Source of the DNA: Actinomycetota bacterium
GTDB lineage: Bacteria; Actinomycetota; Actinomycetes; S36-B12
Direction: 5' to 3'
Assembly: GCA_030684515.1 (NCBI GenBank)
Contig: JAUXVJ010000031.1
Span: 62,001-126,000 of the forward strand
Length of the DNA stretch: 64,000 nucleotides
Shown here: positions 36,428 through 44,417 of the stretch, piece by piece
Layout of the letters: every line of letters begins with the position of its first letter
Position numbering within the stretch: the first letter of the stretch is position 1
Made by a program: the position numbers and the translations under genes
Notes under the pieces: model-generated
The model's input: the letters and a program-made list of their open reading frames with translations, nothing else
Databases searched by the model: none
Told to the model about the DNA's origin: nothing

Positions 36428-37503
36428 GCGACCCTTCACATGTACAACAACCACATTGGCGACGTTGGGTTGTCATTGGCGTGGTTGCTGCGATTGTTGC
36501 TGTGGGTGTTGTGGTGGCAAGTCTGTTCAGCCAGACAGAAGTTCCGGCGAGCCGCCCCACTCCCACGCCCTCCGCTTCGGTTTCCGCATCGCCAACAGCA
36601 ACGACCCCTGTCTTTCGCGCGCAGCGCGTCCTGCTGTTAGAAGTGCGCGACGACGACCGACATGTGGTCTTCGCTCAGATCATGGCCACCGGTTTCGGCA
36701 AGACTCCGGGCAAACTCATCCCGCTGACTCCAGATCTTTTGGTACCAACGCCAACGTGGTCGCAATTGCGATTCACGGGCGATGCCAATGACACCCTGCA
36801 AAGCCAGCACGCCCTCGAGGAATTGCTCGGCATCAACATTGATATTTCACTCACCCTTGACCGGCTCGCCTTTGCGGGACTCATCGATTCAACACTGACT
36901 CCCAGCCAGGCGGCCAGGGCTCGTGAATCAGCGGACATCTCCAGTGTCGTGAATTCGATCATCGCCAATTTGCCCGCCACACCTGAGGCAGCGGGACAAG
37001 TGGTGTTGAGCCTTGGACATATGGCACGTTCGAGTGCGTCCAACAGCGAGCTCGTTGATCTGATGCTCACTCTCCGCAAGGACGCGATCAGCCAGACCCA
37101 GAAGAAGGTGACGCTGCCCACTTCCGCGGTCCGAGCCAGTGGGGCAGTCGTGGTCGACAGATCCGCCACCGACGTACTGATGAAGAGGCAATTTCCCGTC
37201 AGCCTGTTGAATCCTGGCGAAGCCGTCCGGCCCAGAGTTGTCCTCATCCCCGCTGGGGCCAGTGCAGCCCAACTGGCCTTGGCGACCGAGAACCTCATCG
37301 ACGCTGGCATGACCGTGATTCCGGGAGAGACCTCCACTCGGGTGGTCGCCTCCCGAATTCGCGTTCCGCAGAGCCCAGTGTCGCTCAGAATCGGCCAGCG
37401 AGCGGCCTCAGCAGTCGGCTTGTTCCCTCAGGAGGTCAAGCAGGCCAAAGGGGTCCCGGTCGATGTGGAAATTGCGCTGGGTCCCGACGTACCGGCCCTG
37501 TGA
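36424..37503 (+). CDS. Membrane-anchored LytR_C-domain protein
   Basis: A 359-residue protein with a short cytoplasmic N-terminus, one membrane segment (about 15-38), a Pro/Thr/Ser linker, and an extracytoplasmic region. The central part (about 65-250) resembles a worn LytR-CpsA-Psr-like layout; the arginine and aspartate residues of active wall-polymer transferases are not obvious. The C-terminal 90 residues (VVLIPAGASAAQLALATENLIDAG to the end) fit the LytR_C domain. Actinobacteria commonly have such a gene between nadD and rsfS. Its activity is uncertain. It overlaps nadD by ATGA. Confidence 0.75.
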   Translation: MSDPSHVQQPHWRRWVVIGVVAAIVAVGVVVASLFSQTEVPASRPTPTPSASVSASPTATTPVFRAQRVLLLEVRDDDRHVVFAQIMATGFGKTPGKLIPLTPDLLVPTPTWSQLRFTGDANDTLQSQHALEELLGINIDISLTLDRLAFAGLIDSTLTPSQAARARESADISSVVNSIIANLPATPEAAGQVVLSLGHMARSSASNSELVDLMLTLRKDAISQTQKKVTLPTSAVRASGAVVVDRSATDVLMKRQFPVSLLNPGEAVRPRVVLIPAGASAAQLALATENLIDAGMTVIPGETSTRVVASRIRVPQSPVSLRIGQRAASAVGLFPQEVKQAKGVPVDVEIALGPDVPAL

Positions 37504-37541
37504 GAGGCTCATCCCTTGAACTCTTCCCTGAAAGGACTGTC

Positions 37542-37937
37542 TTGACTGCAACCGATGAGGCCAAGAATCTCGCTATCCAGGCCGCGCTTGCAGCTTCTGA
37601 CAAGTTGGCAACCGACATCATCGCCATTGATGTGAGCGAGCACGTCGTGATCACTGACGTGTTCGTGATGTGCTCCGCGGCCAATGAACCACAGGTTAAA
37701 GCTGTGGTTGACGCCGTGCAGGAGCGCCTCTTGCAGCATGGCGCAAAGCCCTTGCGGCGCGAAGGCGAGCAGCAGGCGCGATGGGTGCTGTTGGACTACG
37801 GCGACATCGTCGTGCACGTGCAGCTCGTCGAGGAGCGCATCCACTACGCGATTGAACGACTGTGGAGTGACTGCCCTCTGATCGCACTGCCAGCCCAGGT
37901 GAGCCTTCCGCGCCTGGTGCCAGGACTCGCAGAGTGA
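37542..37937 (+). CDS. rsfS: Ribosomal silencing factor RsfS
   Basis: A 131-residue protein that binds L14 on the 50S subunit and blocks subunit joining under low nutrients. Patterns ASDKLATDIIAIDVSEHVVITDVFVM, GEQQARWVLLDYGDIVVHV and RIHYAIERLW are typical. A TTG start at 37542 is preferred because AAAGGA lies 5 bases upstream and the product then begins as RsfS proteins do; a GTG at 37500 would add 14 unrelated residues. The stop overlaps the phosphatase gene start. Confidence 0.93.
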   Translation: MTATDEAKNLAIQAALAASDKLATDIIAIDVSEHVVITDVFVMCSAANEPQVKAVVDAVQERLLQHGAKPLRREGEQQARWVLLDYGDIVVHVQLVEERIHYAIERLWSDCPLIALPAQVSLPRLVPGLAE

Positions 37938-38566
37938 TCGAACCGCGTCGAGTGCTGTTCTTGCGTCACGGACGAACCAACTGGAACGCGACAGCACGCT
38001 TCCAGGGTCAGTCAGACATCGATCTCGACGAGGTTGGCATCGCGCAAGCGGGTGCTGCGGCAAGGCAGATCGCCCTGTTGCAGCCCGCGCTGGTGATGTC
38101 CTCTGATCTGCGTCGTGCGCATGACACCGCGAAGCCGTTGGTGGAGTTACTCAATCAAGATGTGGTGCTGGATCCCGATCTTCGCGAGACCTTTGTCGGG
38201 GTGTGGGAGGGCATGCATCGCGCTGACATCGAAAAGGAGCACACCGAGGATTTGCAGGCCTGGTTCGCCGGGACAAATGTGCGTCCAGGGCTGCATGGCG
38301 AGACGCGGACTGAGGTTGCCGAGCGCGTGCGCAATGCAGTTGATCGGGGACTGGACAAGATCGGCCCGGGGGAGTTGCTCGTGTGCGTCACGCATGGGGC
38401 GGCAGCGATGTCCGGCATGGCTTCATTGCTGGATCTGCCGCTGGATCATTGGCCAATATTCGGAGTCACGCCGAACTGTTCGTGGTCGATAGCGGCCGAG
38501 GCCAACCCTGGGGTGACGCTGAAGTGGCGCCTGCAGGAATACAACGTGCGAGCCCCCGAACTCTGA
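37934..38566 (+). CDS. Histidine phosphatase / phosphoglycerate mutase-like protein
   Basis: A 210-residue enzyme with the RHG motif LFLRHGRTNW (H12 catalytic), SDLRRAHDTA, RETFVGVWEGM and the second histidine in VTHGAA. It is of the GpmB/cobalamin phosphatase type and its true substrate is unknown; glucosyl-3-phosphoglycerate phosphatase has been proposed for relatives in Actinobacteria. It starts with GTG overlapping the rsfS stop. Confidence 0.9.
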   Translation: MIEPRRVLFLRHGRTNWNATARFQGQSDIDLDEVGIAQAGAAARQIALLQPALVMSSDLRRAHDTAKPLVELLNQDVVLDPDLRETFVGVWEGMHRADIEKEHTEDLQAWFAGTNVRPGLHGETRTEVAERVRNAVDRGLDKIGPGELLVCVTHGAAAMSGMASLLDLPLDHWPIFGVTPNCSWSIAAEANPGVTLKWRLQEYNVRAPEL

Positions 38567-38602
38567 TCGATGGGGTCGCCAGAGCACAGGTGGTGACCCC
38601 GG

Positions 38603-38608
38603 TATGAT
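38603..38608 (+). promoter_or_regulatory. -10 box TATGAT for tRNA-Ala
   Basis: TATGAT lies 31 bases before the tRNA. A 6-base-pair inverted repeat, GTCAGC-CTT-GCTGAC (38621-38635), lies in the 5' leader and may aid processing. Confidence 0.5.
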
Positions 38609-38639
38609 TCTCATTCCCGTGTCAGCCTTGCTGACGTAT

Positions 38640-38715
38640 GGGGCTGTGGCGCAGCTGGTAGCGCACCTGCATGGCATGCAGGGGGTCAGGGGTTCGAGTC
38701 CCCTCAGCTCCACCA
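38640..38715 (+). tRNA. tRNA-Ala (GGC anticodon)
   Basis: A complete cloverleaf. The acceptor GGGGCTG pairs with CAGCTCC; the anticodon stem CCTGC/GCAGG holds the loop ATGGCAT with anticodon GGC (reads GCC). The T loop is GTTCGAGTC, and CCA is encoded at 38713-38715. This is the typical tRNA at the end of the nadD-rsfS-gpmB cluster in Actinobacteria. Its 3' half is repeated at 39386-39431. Confidence 0.96.
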
Positions 38716-38716
38716 A
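38671..38716 (+). repeat. Left copy of 46-base repeat (inside tRNA-Ala)
   Basis: The anticodon loop to CCA of tRNA-Ala recurs at 39386-39431 with 44 of 46 bases identical. This is the pattern of attachment sites left by an integrase that targets tRNA 3' ends. Confidence 0.75.
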
Positions 38717-38733
38717 AGAAAGTCTTGCCCAGG

Positions 38734-38759
38734 GGTCCTTTCCCGGCTGGGAGAGGACC
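38734..38759 (+). terminator. Hairpin after tRNA-Ala
   Basis: Two 11-base arms (38734-38744 and 38749-38759) pair at 10 positions plus one G-T, with loop GGCT and then TTCG. It probably ends the tRNA transcript although no U-run follows. Confidence 0.6.
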
Positions 38760-38980
38760 TTCGCCATTGGCGCACTCAAGTACCTGGCGAATAAGTACGC
38801 CTGTGCCTTGCACGCTTGCGGCAAGATCGTTTTCACACCTGCGCCCCATTGCCGAGTCGTTCTCCCCAGAGGCCGTGTCACTACTTGTGTGTGCTCGGTC
38901 GCGTGTTTGCTGCGCCGCTTTCCTGCCACCCTGCTCGCAGGCACAATGAGGAAAAGCGAGCTCAGGAGAGGTGGTAAGCG

Positions 38981-39208
38981 ATGGATCAGCAAGAGGAATA
39001 CACCGGCATGTCGGAGGCAGAGGTATCGGACGTTGACACGTTGCGACTGGTCAATGCCCTTGGGGCCGTCGATTTCAAAGAGCGCTCACTCGTCGATGTT
39101 CTGTTCGCCTGGGGGAAGCTGTATGGGGCCTCCGCACACACCGATGAGGTTGACAGCGCTGTTCTCGCCTCGCTCATTGCCGTGCGAGCCGGCGAAGAGT
39201 CTCGGTAA
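38981..39208 (+). CDS. Small hypothetical protein between att-like repeats
   Basis: A 75-residue acidic protein (MDQQEEYTGMSEAEVSDVDT at the start, then a helix VNALGAVDFKERSLVDVLFAW). No family was recognised. AGGAGAGGTGG before the ATG makes it likely to be real. It is the only plausible gene in the 715-base interval between tRNA-Ala and the second tRNA half, so it may have arrived with an integrated element or be what is left of one. Confidence 0.65.
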   Translation: MDQQEEYTGMSEAEVSDVDTLRLVNALGAVDFKERSLVDVLFAWGKLYGASAHTDEVDSAVLASLIAVRAGEESR

Positions 39209-39385
39209 CCACAGCGGTAGAGCCTTATGCGACTCCACAACAGGCCTCGCTGCTATTTGACGACCACTCCGCGCGAGACTCCAGCCTCGCCCACGCCGGC
39301 TCCTTGTCGGTTACATGCATCCAAAATGGTGATGCAGAGAGGGATTTGAACCTTGGCGAACGTCAACGCCCCATCATGCGGACCT

Positions 39386-39431
39386 ATGGCATGCAGGGGG
39401 TCAGGAGTACGAGTCCCCTCAGCTCCACCAA
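39386..39431 (+). repeat. Right copy of repeat: 3' half of tRNA-Ala (att-like remnant)
   Basis: The 46 bases match 38671-38716 with two substitutions, both in the T arm (GGGGTTCG becomes GGAGTACG). The half-tRNA cannot fold fully and is not functional. It is best read as an attR-type scar. No integrase is present between the repeats. Confidence 0.75.
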
Positions 39432-39463
39432 GGAACAACCCGAGCATCTGAGGAAGCCCGCAT

Positions 39464-41644
39464 TCAGCCGCGCTGGAGAGCAGCGCCTGATGCGAGCATG
39501 CTGTCGATCAAGGAATCGTCCAGTCCGAATTCCCGCAGACATTCGACCGTGTGCTCGCCCAGGGCTGGCGCCGGCCGTTCGTGGCGGAGCTCGATGTCGC
39601 CGAAATTCCACAAGCCGGCAGGCTGAAGCAGCGTTCCCCACTGCGCATGATCGGTCGACACGATGAGACCGGCCTTGTGATTTGCCTCGCTGTCGAAGAA
39701 GGCCGCTCGCTGATTGAGACGGACGAGCTCGGCTGGCACACCTATGGCAGCAAGTTCTGCCAGTACTTCTCCAGTGTTGCGTCCCGACAACTCAACACTG
39801 CGCAGTGCCTGCAACTGATCGTCTTGGTCGGCAGCGATCATCACCCATCCATCGACGAACTGGAGGATGCGATGCCCCTCGTCAAGAGTCAATTGGTCGG
39901 CACTCAATTCAGCGAATGGAGCGGTGTTGCCATCGGCTTGTATGAAGGTCTCACTCACGGTCAGGACACCTGCGCCCAACAGTGAGCCCGCGACGTCCTG
40001 GGCCACTCCTGTGCGATCGCGGTGGTACAGCGCAAGCACGACTGCCAATGCCGAAGACATGGCACAGAGGTGATCCATGAAACCGACGCGTTGCCACATA
40101 GGAGAGTTGCCCTGGCCGGCTGTCAGGACTTCCCATCCGCATTGGGCTTGGAACAACTGGTCATAACCGGGCCAATCGGCTCGAGGCCCTGTCGGCCCGT
40201 ACGAGCTGGTATGGCAGAAGATCGCATCGGGATTGATCTTGCGGACCGATTCCGCGTCCAGCCCAAGGCGTCTGGCAGCTGGCATCCGCATGTTGTGATG
40301 CACCACGTCTGCCCACTGAATCGCTGCTTCGAGCGCAGCTTGCGCCTCGGGCGCCTTGAGATTGAGCGCAAGGCCGCGCTTGCCTCGCTGGCACCCAAGA
40401 AACGCGCCGATGCCCCGCATGGGATCACCGGCTGTGGTCTCCAGCTTGATCACTTCGGCGCCCAGATCAGCCAGCATTTGGAGGGCATACGGGCCAGCCA
40501 GATGACTGCCGAGATCCAGCACCTTGATGCCCTCGAGGGGCCACTGGCGCGTGTGGTCGTCGCCAATCGGCCCTGGCGTGGCAGCCCACGTGGCGAGGAC
40601 TTCCTGCGTGTGCGCGCCGTGCGCGGGCGCGGGACTGACGATCTTCTGGGGCGGGCTGATGGTCAGGGGTGTCCCAGCGACTGTGATGCGACCCTCCTGT
40701 GGGTCGTCCAGCTCAACCAGGTAGCCGTTGATGCGTGCCTGCTCGTCGCCCAGGATTGCCCCGAACTCCGTGCAGGCCTGCACCGGGACGTCGCTTGCCC
40801 AAAGGTGCTCCAGCCAGTTCGCCCTGGTACCAGTAAGGAAGCCAGCGACAAGTGCCTCTTGGGTCGGTCCGTCATGGCTGGCAACGAATTCTCGGACGCG
40901 TGGGCTGCGCATCGGGTCAGGCATGATGTGCATGTACAGACCGTCGCTGCATTCGTAGATCCAGTCCTGCACGACGTTGATCTTGGGGACCCCATCGGCC
41001 ATTTCCGGTGGCAATCCCTGTCCGCGGTTCCAGAGCATGGCCAGGTTGACCATGGCTCCTTGCGCCAGGCTTGTATGTGCTGGTCCAGCGATACCTGAGC
41101 GATTGCGCAGCAGCAGTCGTGCGACGATGCCGATGGCCTCGATCCACACGGTGTTCCACGTCATCAATGGGTAGCGCAAGTAGACCGGTCCGTCGCTGCG
41201 AGTTTGAGGCCGTTGTTCATCGCAAAGCCCAAGGCGTGCCTGCACCAAGGACTCATTCACGGGTAAGTCAGCATCGGCATGGTTGATTGGCCACCCCAGC
41301 ACGGAACTCACGATGAGCTTGGGATTCAACGCGGCCAGCGAAGCGTCATCGAGGCCATACTCTCGAGCCTTCTTCGGACCCAACTCATGTACGAAGACGT
41401 CAGCGGCCGACAGCAGCTGCTTCAAGGATTCCAAGCCATCTGGCGTGGCAATATCGGCAATCACACTTCGCTTGCTGCGGTTCCAGGTGCGAAATCCGGG
41501 AAGGCTTCGCTCACGGCCTGGAGTGGAGGCTTCAATCTTGACCACATCTGCCCCACACTCGGCCAACAGCATTGTTGCCGCCGATCCAGCAGTGCCGATG
41601 GAGAGATCGATGATCTTGATACCGGCCAGAATGCTCTCAGTCAT
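39464..41644 (-). CDS. Tandem two-domain CoA-transferase, family III (CaiB/BaiF)
   Basis: A 726-residue protein with two family III CoA-transferase domains (about 1-345 and 365-720). Both start with the nucleotide-binding pattern (GIKIIDLSIGTAGSAATMLLAECGA and then GIKVLDLGSHLAGPYAL). Family III enzymes form a glutamyl/aspartyl-CoA intermediate on an Asp in a VDVS-type motif. The second domain keeps it (D550 in AQDVAGSLL); in the first it is replaced (H190 in AHTSLAQG). This asymmetry is also known from the tandem enzyme DddD, which acts on DMSP, but DddD is longer and I cannot assign a substrate. A small ORF is coupled upstream. Confidence 0.85.
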   Translation of the reverse strand: MTESILAGIKIIDLSIGTAGSAATMLLAECGADVVKIEASTPGRERSLPGFRTWNRSKRSVIADIATPDGLESLKQLLSAADVFVHELGPKKAREYGLDDASLAALNPKLIVSSVLGWPINHADADLPVNESLVQARLGLCDEQRPQTRSDGPVYLRYPLMTWNTVWIEAIGIVARLLLRNRSGIAGPAHTSLAQGAMVNLAMLWNRGQGLPPEMADGVPKINVVQDWIYECSDGLYMHIMPDPMRSPRVREFVASHDGPTQEALVAGFLTGTRANWLEHLWASDVPVQACTEFGAILGDEQARINGYLVELDDPQEGRITVAGTPLTISPPQKIVSPAPAHGAHTQEVLATWAATPGPIGDDHTRQWPLEGIKVLDLGSHLAGPYALQMLADLGAEVIKLETTAGDPMRGIGAFLGCQRGKRGLALNLKAPEAQAALEAAIQWADVVHHNMRMPAARRLGLDAESVRKINPDAIFCHTSSYGPTGPRADWPGYDQLFQAQCGWEVLTAGQGNSPMWQRVGFMDHLCAMSSALAVVLALYHRDRTGVAQDVAGSLLGAGVLTVSETFIQADGNTAPFAELSADQLTLDEGHRILQFVDGWVMIAADQDDQLQALRSVELSGRNTGEVLAELAAIGVPAELVRLNQRAAFFDSEANHKAGLIVSTDHAQWGTLLQPAGLWNFGDIELRHERPAPALGEHTVECLREFGLDDSLIDSMLASGAALQRG

Positions 41645-41928
41645 TGATTCTCCAATGCTCGACGTGGCGAACTTCCCTCCAATTCGGAGCCTGGCTGGGA
41701 ATTGGAGGATTCAGCTAGGACGTCGCCAATTGACCAGCACCGTACTGCTCGGCAGGCTTCTGCTGCGTGGGTTTGTTCGAAGAGCTCTTCCTCTGACCCA
41801 TTGATCCCTTGCTCGCGTGCTGCCTGTGTGAACTTCGGACATCCATCGCTGGGCTCGACGCAATCCTGAAGTCGGATTCCGCGCAGAGAACGAACAAAAT
41901 GGGGCTTGGCAATGTCAATATTGCGCAT
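41641..41928 (-). CDS. Small cysteine-containing ORF coupled to the CoA-transferase
   Basis: A 95-residue frame with four cysteines (QDCVEPSDGCPKF and EACRAVRCWSIGD) and helical, charged segments. Its stop overlaps the CoA-transferase ATG by four bases (ATGA), the usual sign of coupled genes. There is no clear ribosome binding site, and its start overlaps the divergent lipoprotein gene start, so the N-terminus is doubtful. A single-cluster ferredoxin-like or zinc protein is possible but the spacing does not match well. No firm function. Confidence 0.45.
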   Translation of the reverse strand: MRNIDIAKPHFVRSLRGIRLQDCVEPSDGCPKFTQAAREQGINGSEEELFEQTHAAEACRAVRCWSIGDVLAESSNSQPGSELEGSSPRRALENQ

Positions 41929-43066
41929 GCTTCGAATTGGTCAAGGAAACCGCGTCCCGTCGACCAAGATCACACGGATGGCTTTCGCAGCCCCCGCGGT
42001 GGTCGGTCTACTGGTTCTTGCGGCATGCTCAAGCACCACATCCAGCGTCACAAGCACCGACAGCGGCACGAGTGCGGGTGGCCTCACTGCGTATGTGACG
42101 AACTCTCAGGACAATGGAAAGACACCGGGCATGGGGACGGTCTTTCCCATCAGCCTTACCGATCAGATGCCCGGCACTGCCATTGAGATGGGCGAAGGAA
42201 CAGGGCCCAACGACATCGTGATTACCTCGGACGGCAAAACGGGCTGGGTAACCAACGAGTACACCAACTCAGTTGCAAGCATTGATTTGGCCACAGGGGC
42301 GGTAGGCAAGGCGATCACCGTGGGTGCCGAGCCGGTCGCGATCTCAATCGTTCCCCAAACAAACGAGCAGTGGGCTTGGGTCTCCAATTACCAAGGTCAA
42401 ACGGTTTCAACTATCAACTTGGCCACCGGAACTGTGGGGCAGACCATCAAGGTGCCTTATGCAGGTCCCAACACCGTCGCCTTTACTCCTGATGGTAAGA
42501 CCGCCTACGTGGCGAACTGGGGCACGGGGGATGTGGCTGGCAGCACTGTCACTCCGATCCAGGTCACTGAAGGTGGGGCTTCCGGAAAAGTGCTCCCCTC
42601 GATCAATGTGGGCCTCAATCCCAATTGGATCGCGATCACCAGTGATGGCAGTACTGCCTATGTGGCGAACAAGGGCAGCAACTCGATCACGCCCATCAAT
42701 GTGGCCGACAACACCGCAGGCGCTGTGATCAAGGTCCCCGGTCCACCCATCGAGATCGAGATAGCCCCGAACGGCGAGGTGGCCTATGTGGCCATCGCCG
42801 GCAGTAAGCCCCAGCTGGACGAGGTTGTGCCGCTCAATCTGACGACCACTCCTGCGACAGCGGGCACGGCCATAAAGCTGGTCGCCAATTCGCAGCCGCA
42901 TTGGATTGCCTTCACTCCCGACGGGGTGACGGCTTATGTGGTTGGCAACGGCAACAGCACCGTGACACCAATCACCGTCGCTAGCGGAACGCCCGGAACT
43001 CCTATCCAGGTTACGACCGACCCAGATGCCGACTTGCTTGCAATTGCCATCACACCAAGTTTGTAG
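41912..43066 (+). CDS. YVTN-type beta-propeller lipoprotein
   Basis: A 384-residue secreted lipoprotein. A basic N-terminus, a hydrophobic stretch and lipobox LAAC (cysteine about residue 38) precede a Ser/Thr-rich linker. Then seven or so repeats of about 45 residues follow, each with TPDGKTAYVAN- or SDGSTAYVAN-type strands, the YVTN beta-propeller signature. Such proteins bind ligands or partners at the cell surface. The N-terminus is uncertain: ATG at 41912, 41930 or 41978 are all possible; 41930 gives the most typical signal peptide. Confidence 0.85.
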   Translation: MSILRMLRIGQGNRVPSTKITRMAFAAPAVVGLLVLAACSSTTSSVTSTDSGTSAGGLTAYVTNSQDNGKTPGMGTVFPISLTDQMPGTAIEMGEGTGPNDIVITSDGKTGWVTNEYTNSVASIDLATGAVGKAITVGAEPVAISIVPQTNEQWAWVSNYQGQTVSTINLATGTVGQTIKVPYAGPNTVAFTPDGKTAYVANWGTGDVAGSTVTPIQVTEGGASGKVLPSINVGLNPNWIAITSDGSTAYVANKGSNSITPINVADNTAGAVIKVPGPPIEIEIAPNGEVAYVAIAGSKPQLDEVVPLNLTTTPATAGTAIKLVANSQPHWIAFTPDGVTAYVVGNGNSTVTPITVASGTPGTPIQVTTDPDADLLAIAITPSL

Positions 43067-43078
43067 GGCAACGGAAAC

Positions 43079-43106
43079 CTGTGGACCGCCTTTGGAGGAG
43101 CCACAG
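43079..43106 (+). terminator. Possible terminator after the beta-propeller gene
   Basis: CTGTGG (43079-43084) pairs with CCACAG (43101-43106), with further inner pairing of GCCT and AGG, followed by ATTTCTTG. Confidence 0.5.
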
Positions 43107-43152
43107 ATTTCTTGAGCATTGAGCGGGTAGCGGGGAGAAGATCAGCGCGTCT

Positions 43153-43374
43153 TCACCACGCAGGGAAGACATGACTCGCGTTCCGATGATCGCGGGCAAG
43201 AAGTTCGGCTGCTGACGCTTGCGCGGACTCAACGGCGAGGCGAGCGAATAATCCAGCCGAACCGCGCACAAGTTCTGCAGCCCGAGTCAGATCTTCAATC
43301 GGGGCAATGCACCACGCAGGCGACCAAGCTGTGGCACTCTGACGCCTACCGACTGCCCCGGTTATGAGGCGCAT
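43153..43374 (-). CDS. Doubtful small ORF (73 aa)
   Basis: A 73-residue frame on the minus strand. Its amino-acid use is protein-like (IEDLTRAAELVRGSAGLFARL, then AVESAQASAAELLARDHRN), with a helix-rich second half. It has only a weak GGGG element before the ATG. It fills most of an otherwise empty gap. It may be a real small gene or a remnant; no family was recognised. Confidence 0.35.
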   Translation of the reverse strand: MRLITGAVGRRQSATAWSPAWCIAPIEDLTRAAELVRGSAGLFARLAVESAQASAAELLARDHRNASHVFPAW

Positions 43375-43413
43375 TGGCGTGCCTACCCCAAGTGAGAGCG
43401 TTGGAGGCAAGTG

Positions 43414-44337
43414 ATGGCTGCACACGTCGCATATGACGAGTTCGGGATGTTCCACGAGAACGCCGAGGAGTTCGGGATTGCATTCCGTGCGCCGACAGTA
43501 CGACGCGAATCCGTGGTGCTGCCGGACGGTCGTGAGTTGAGTGCCTTGGTATGGGGCACAGGAGATCCCGAGATCGTGCTGCTGCACGGTGGCGGCCAGA
43601 ACGCCCATACCTGGGACACAGTCGCCTTGGCGTTGGATCGCCCGCTGCTGGCAATCGACTTGCCAGGGCATGGGCACTCCGATGCCGGTCGTCCGGGAGT
43701 GGTCGTCACGCAAGGCAATGCCGAGGATGTCGCACACGTCATCCGCGCGCTCGCGCCGAATGCGCGCGGGGTCGTTGGCATGTCGATGGGCGGATTGACC
43801 ACCTTGGCCCTCTCACTGCATGCCCCTGACCTCGTGAAGTCCGCGATCCTCGTGGACGTAACGCCAGGGGTCACTCGTGATCAGGCTTCGCAGATCATCG
43901 GTTTCCTGAGTGGACCGGTGACCTTTGCCGACTTCGACGAGATCCTGGCTCGCACGGTGCAGTTCAACCCGACGCGGTCCGAGCAGTCACTCCGGCGCGG
44001 GATCCTGCACAACGCTGAGCAGTTGGACGACGGCAGTTGGGTCTGGCGCCATCAGCGTCACCGACTCGGCGCCGATACCGATCAGCGGTCTCCTGCTGAA
44101 GGCAGCCTTGACGATCTCGGCTTTGGAGATCTCTGGGGCGCCGTTGAGCGGATGAAGGGCCCGATCTGCCTGGCCCGAGGGATGCGCGATCAGTCTGTTG
44201 TGAGCGACGAGGACGAAGCCGAGATGCTGCGCCGCAATCCTTCGACGAAGGTCATCCACTTCGAGGATTCCGGCCACAGCCTCCAGGGAGACGAGCCCGT
44301 GAAACTGGCTGCCCTGATTGATGAATTCATCGCGTAA
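43414..44337 (+). CDS. Alpha/beta-hydrolase
   Basis: A 307-residue enzyme of the alpha/beta-hydrolase fold. It has the oxyanion region VLLHGGGQNAHTW, the strand LAIDLPGHGHSD and the nucleophile elbow GMSMGG. The acid would lie in the region ARGMRDQSVVSDED and the histidine in DSGHSLQGDEP. The substrate is unknown; the closest layout is to esterases and haloperoxidase-like enzymes. GGAGG precedes the ATG at 43414; a GTG three bases earlier is an alternative. A hot-dog thioesterase gene follows. Confidence 0.9.
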   Translation: MAAHVAYDEFGMFHENAEEFGIAFRAPTVRRESVVLPDGRELSALVWGTGDPEIVLLHGGGQNAHTWDTVALALDRPLLAIDLPGHGHSDAGRPGVVVTQGNAEDVAHVIRALAPNARGVVGMSMGGLTTLALSLHAPDLVKSAILVDVTPGVTRDQASQIIGFLSGPVTFADFDEILARTVQFNPTRSEQSLRRGILHNAEQLDDGSWVWRHQRHRLGADTDQRSPAEGSLDDLGFGDLWGAVERMKGPICLARGMRDQSVVSDEDEAEMLRRNPSTKVIHFEDSGHSLQGDEPVKLAALIDEFIA

Positions 44338-44417
44338 GGAGCAGGTGGCCGCACGCAAGTCACCGATGTCACCGATTGCCTGGCGTCAGCTGATTTCGCA
44401 CGCAAGAAGCTGCTGCT

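Larger units (their letters stand above)
43067..43413. other. Gap of 347 bases with one doubtful small ORF
   Basis: Apart from the terminator hairpin, the gap holds one open minus-strand frame (listed separately at 43153-43374) and presumably the promoter of the following hydrolase gene. No other structure was seen. Confidence 0.4.

Noticed and set aside
38622-38849. Minus-strand ORF with the motif GGAEGTRTPDPLHA
   Set aside because: It is the antisense of tRNA-Ala, a well-known source of false proteins.
39253-39447. Second minus-strand ORF with the same GGAEGTRTPDPLHA motif
   Set aside because: It arises from the repeated tRNA half and is not a gene; it only confirms the repeat.
40022-41098. 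358-residue plus-strand ORF
   Set aside because: It lies opposite the tandem CoA-transferase, whose frame has recognisable domains throughout.
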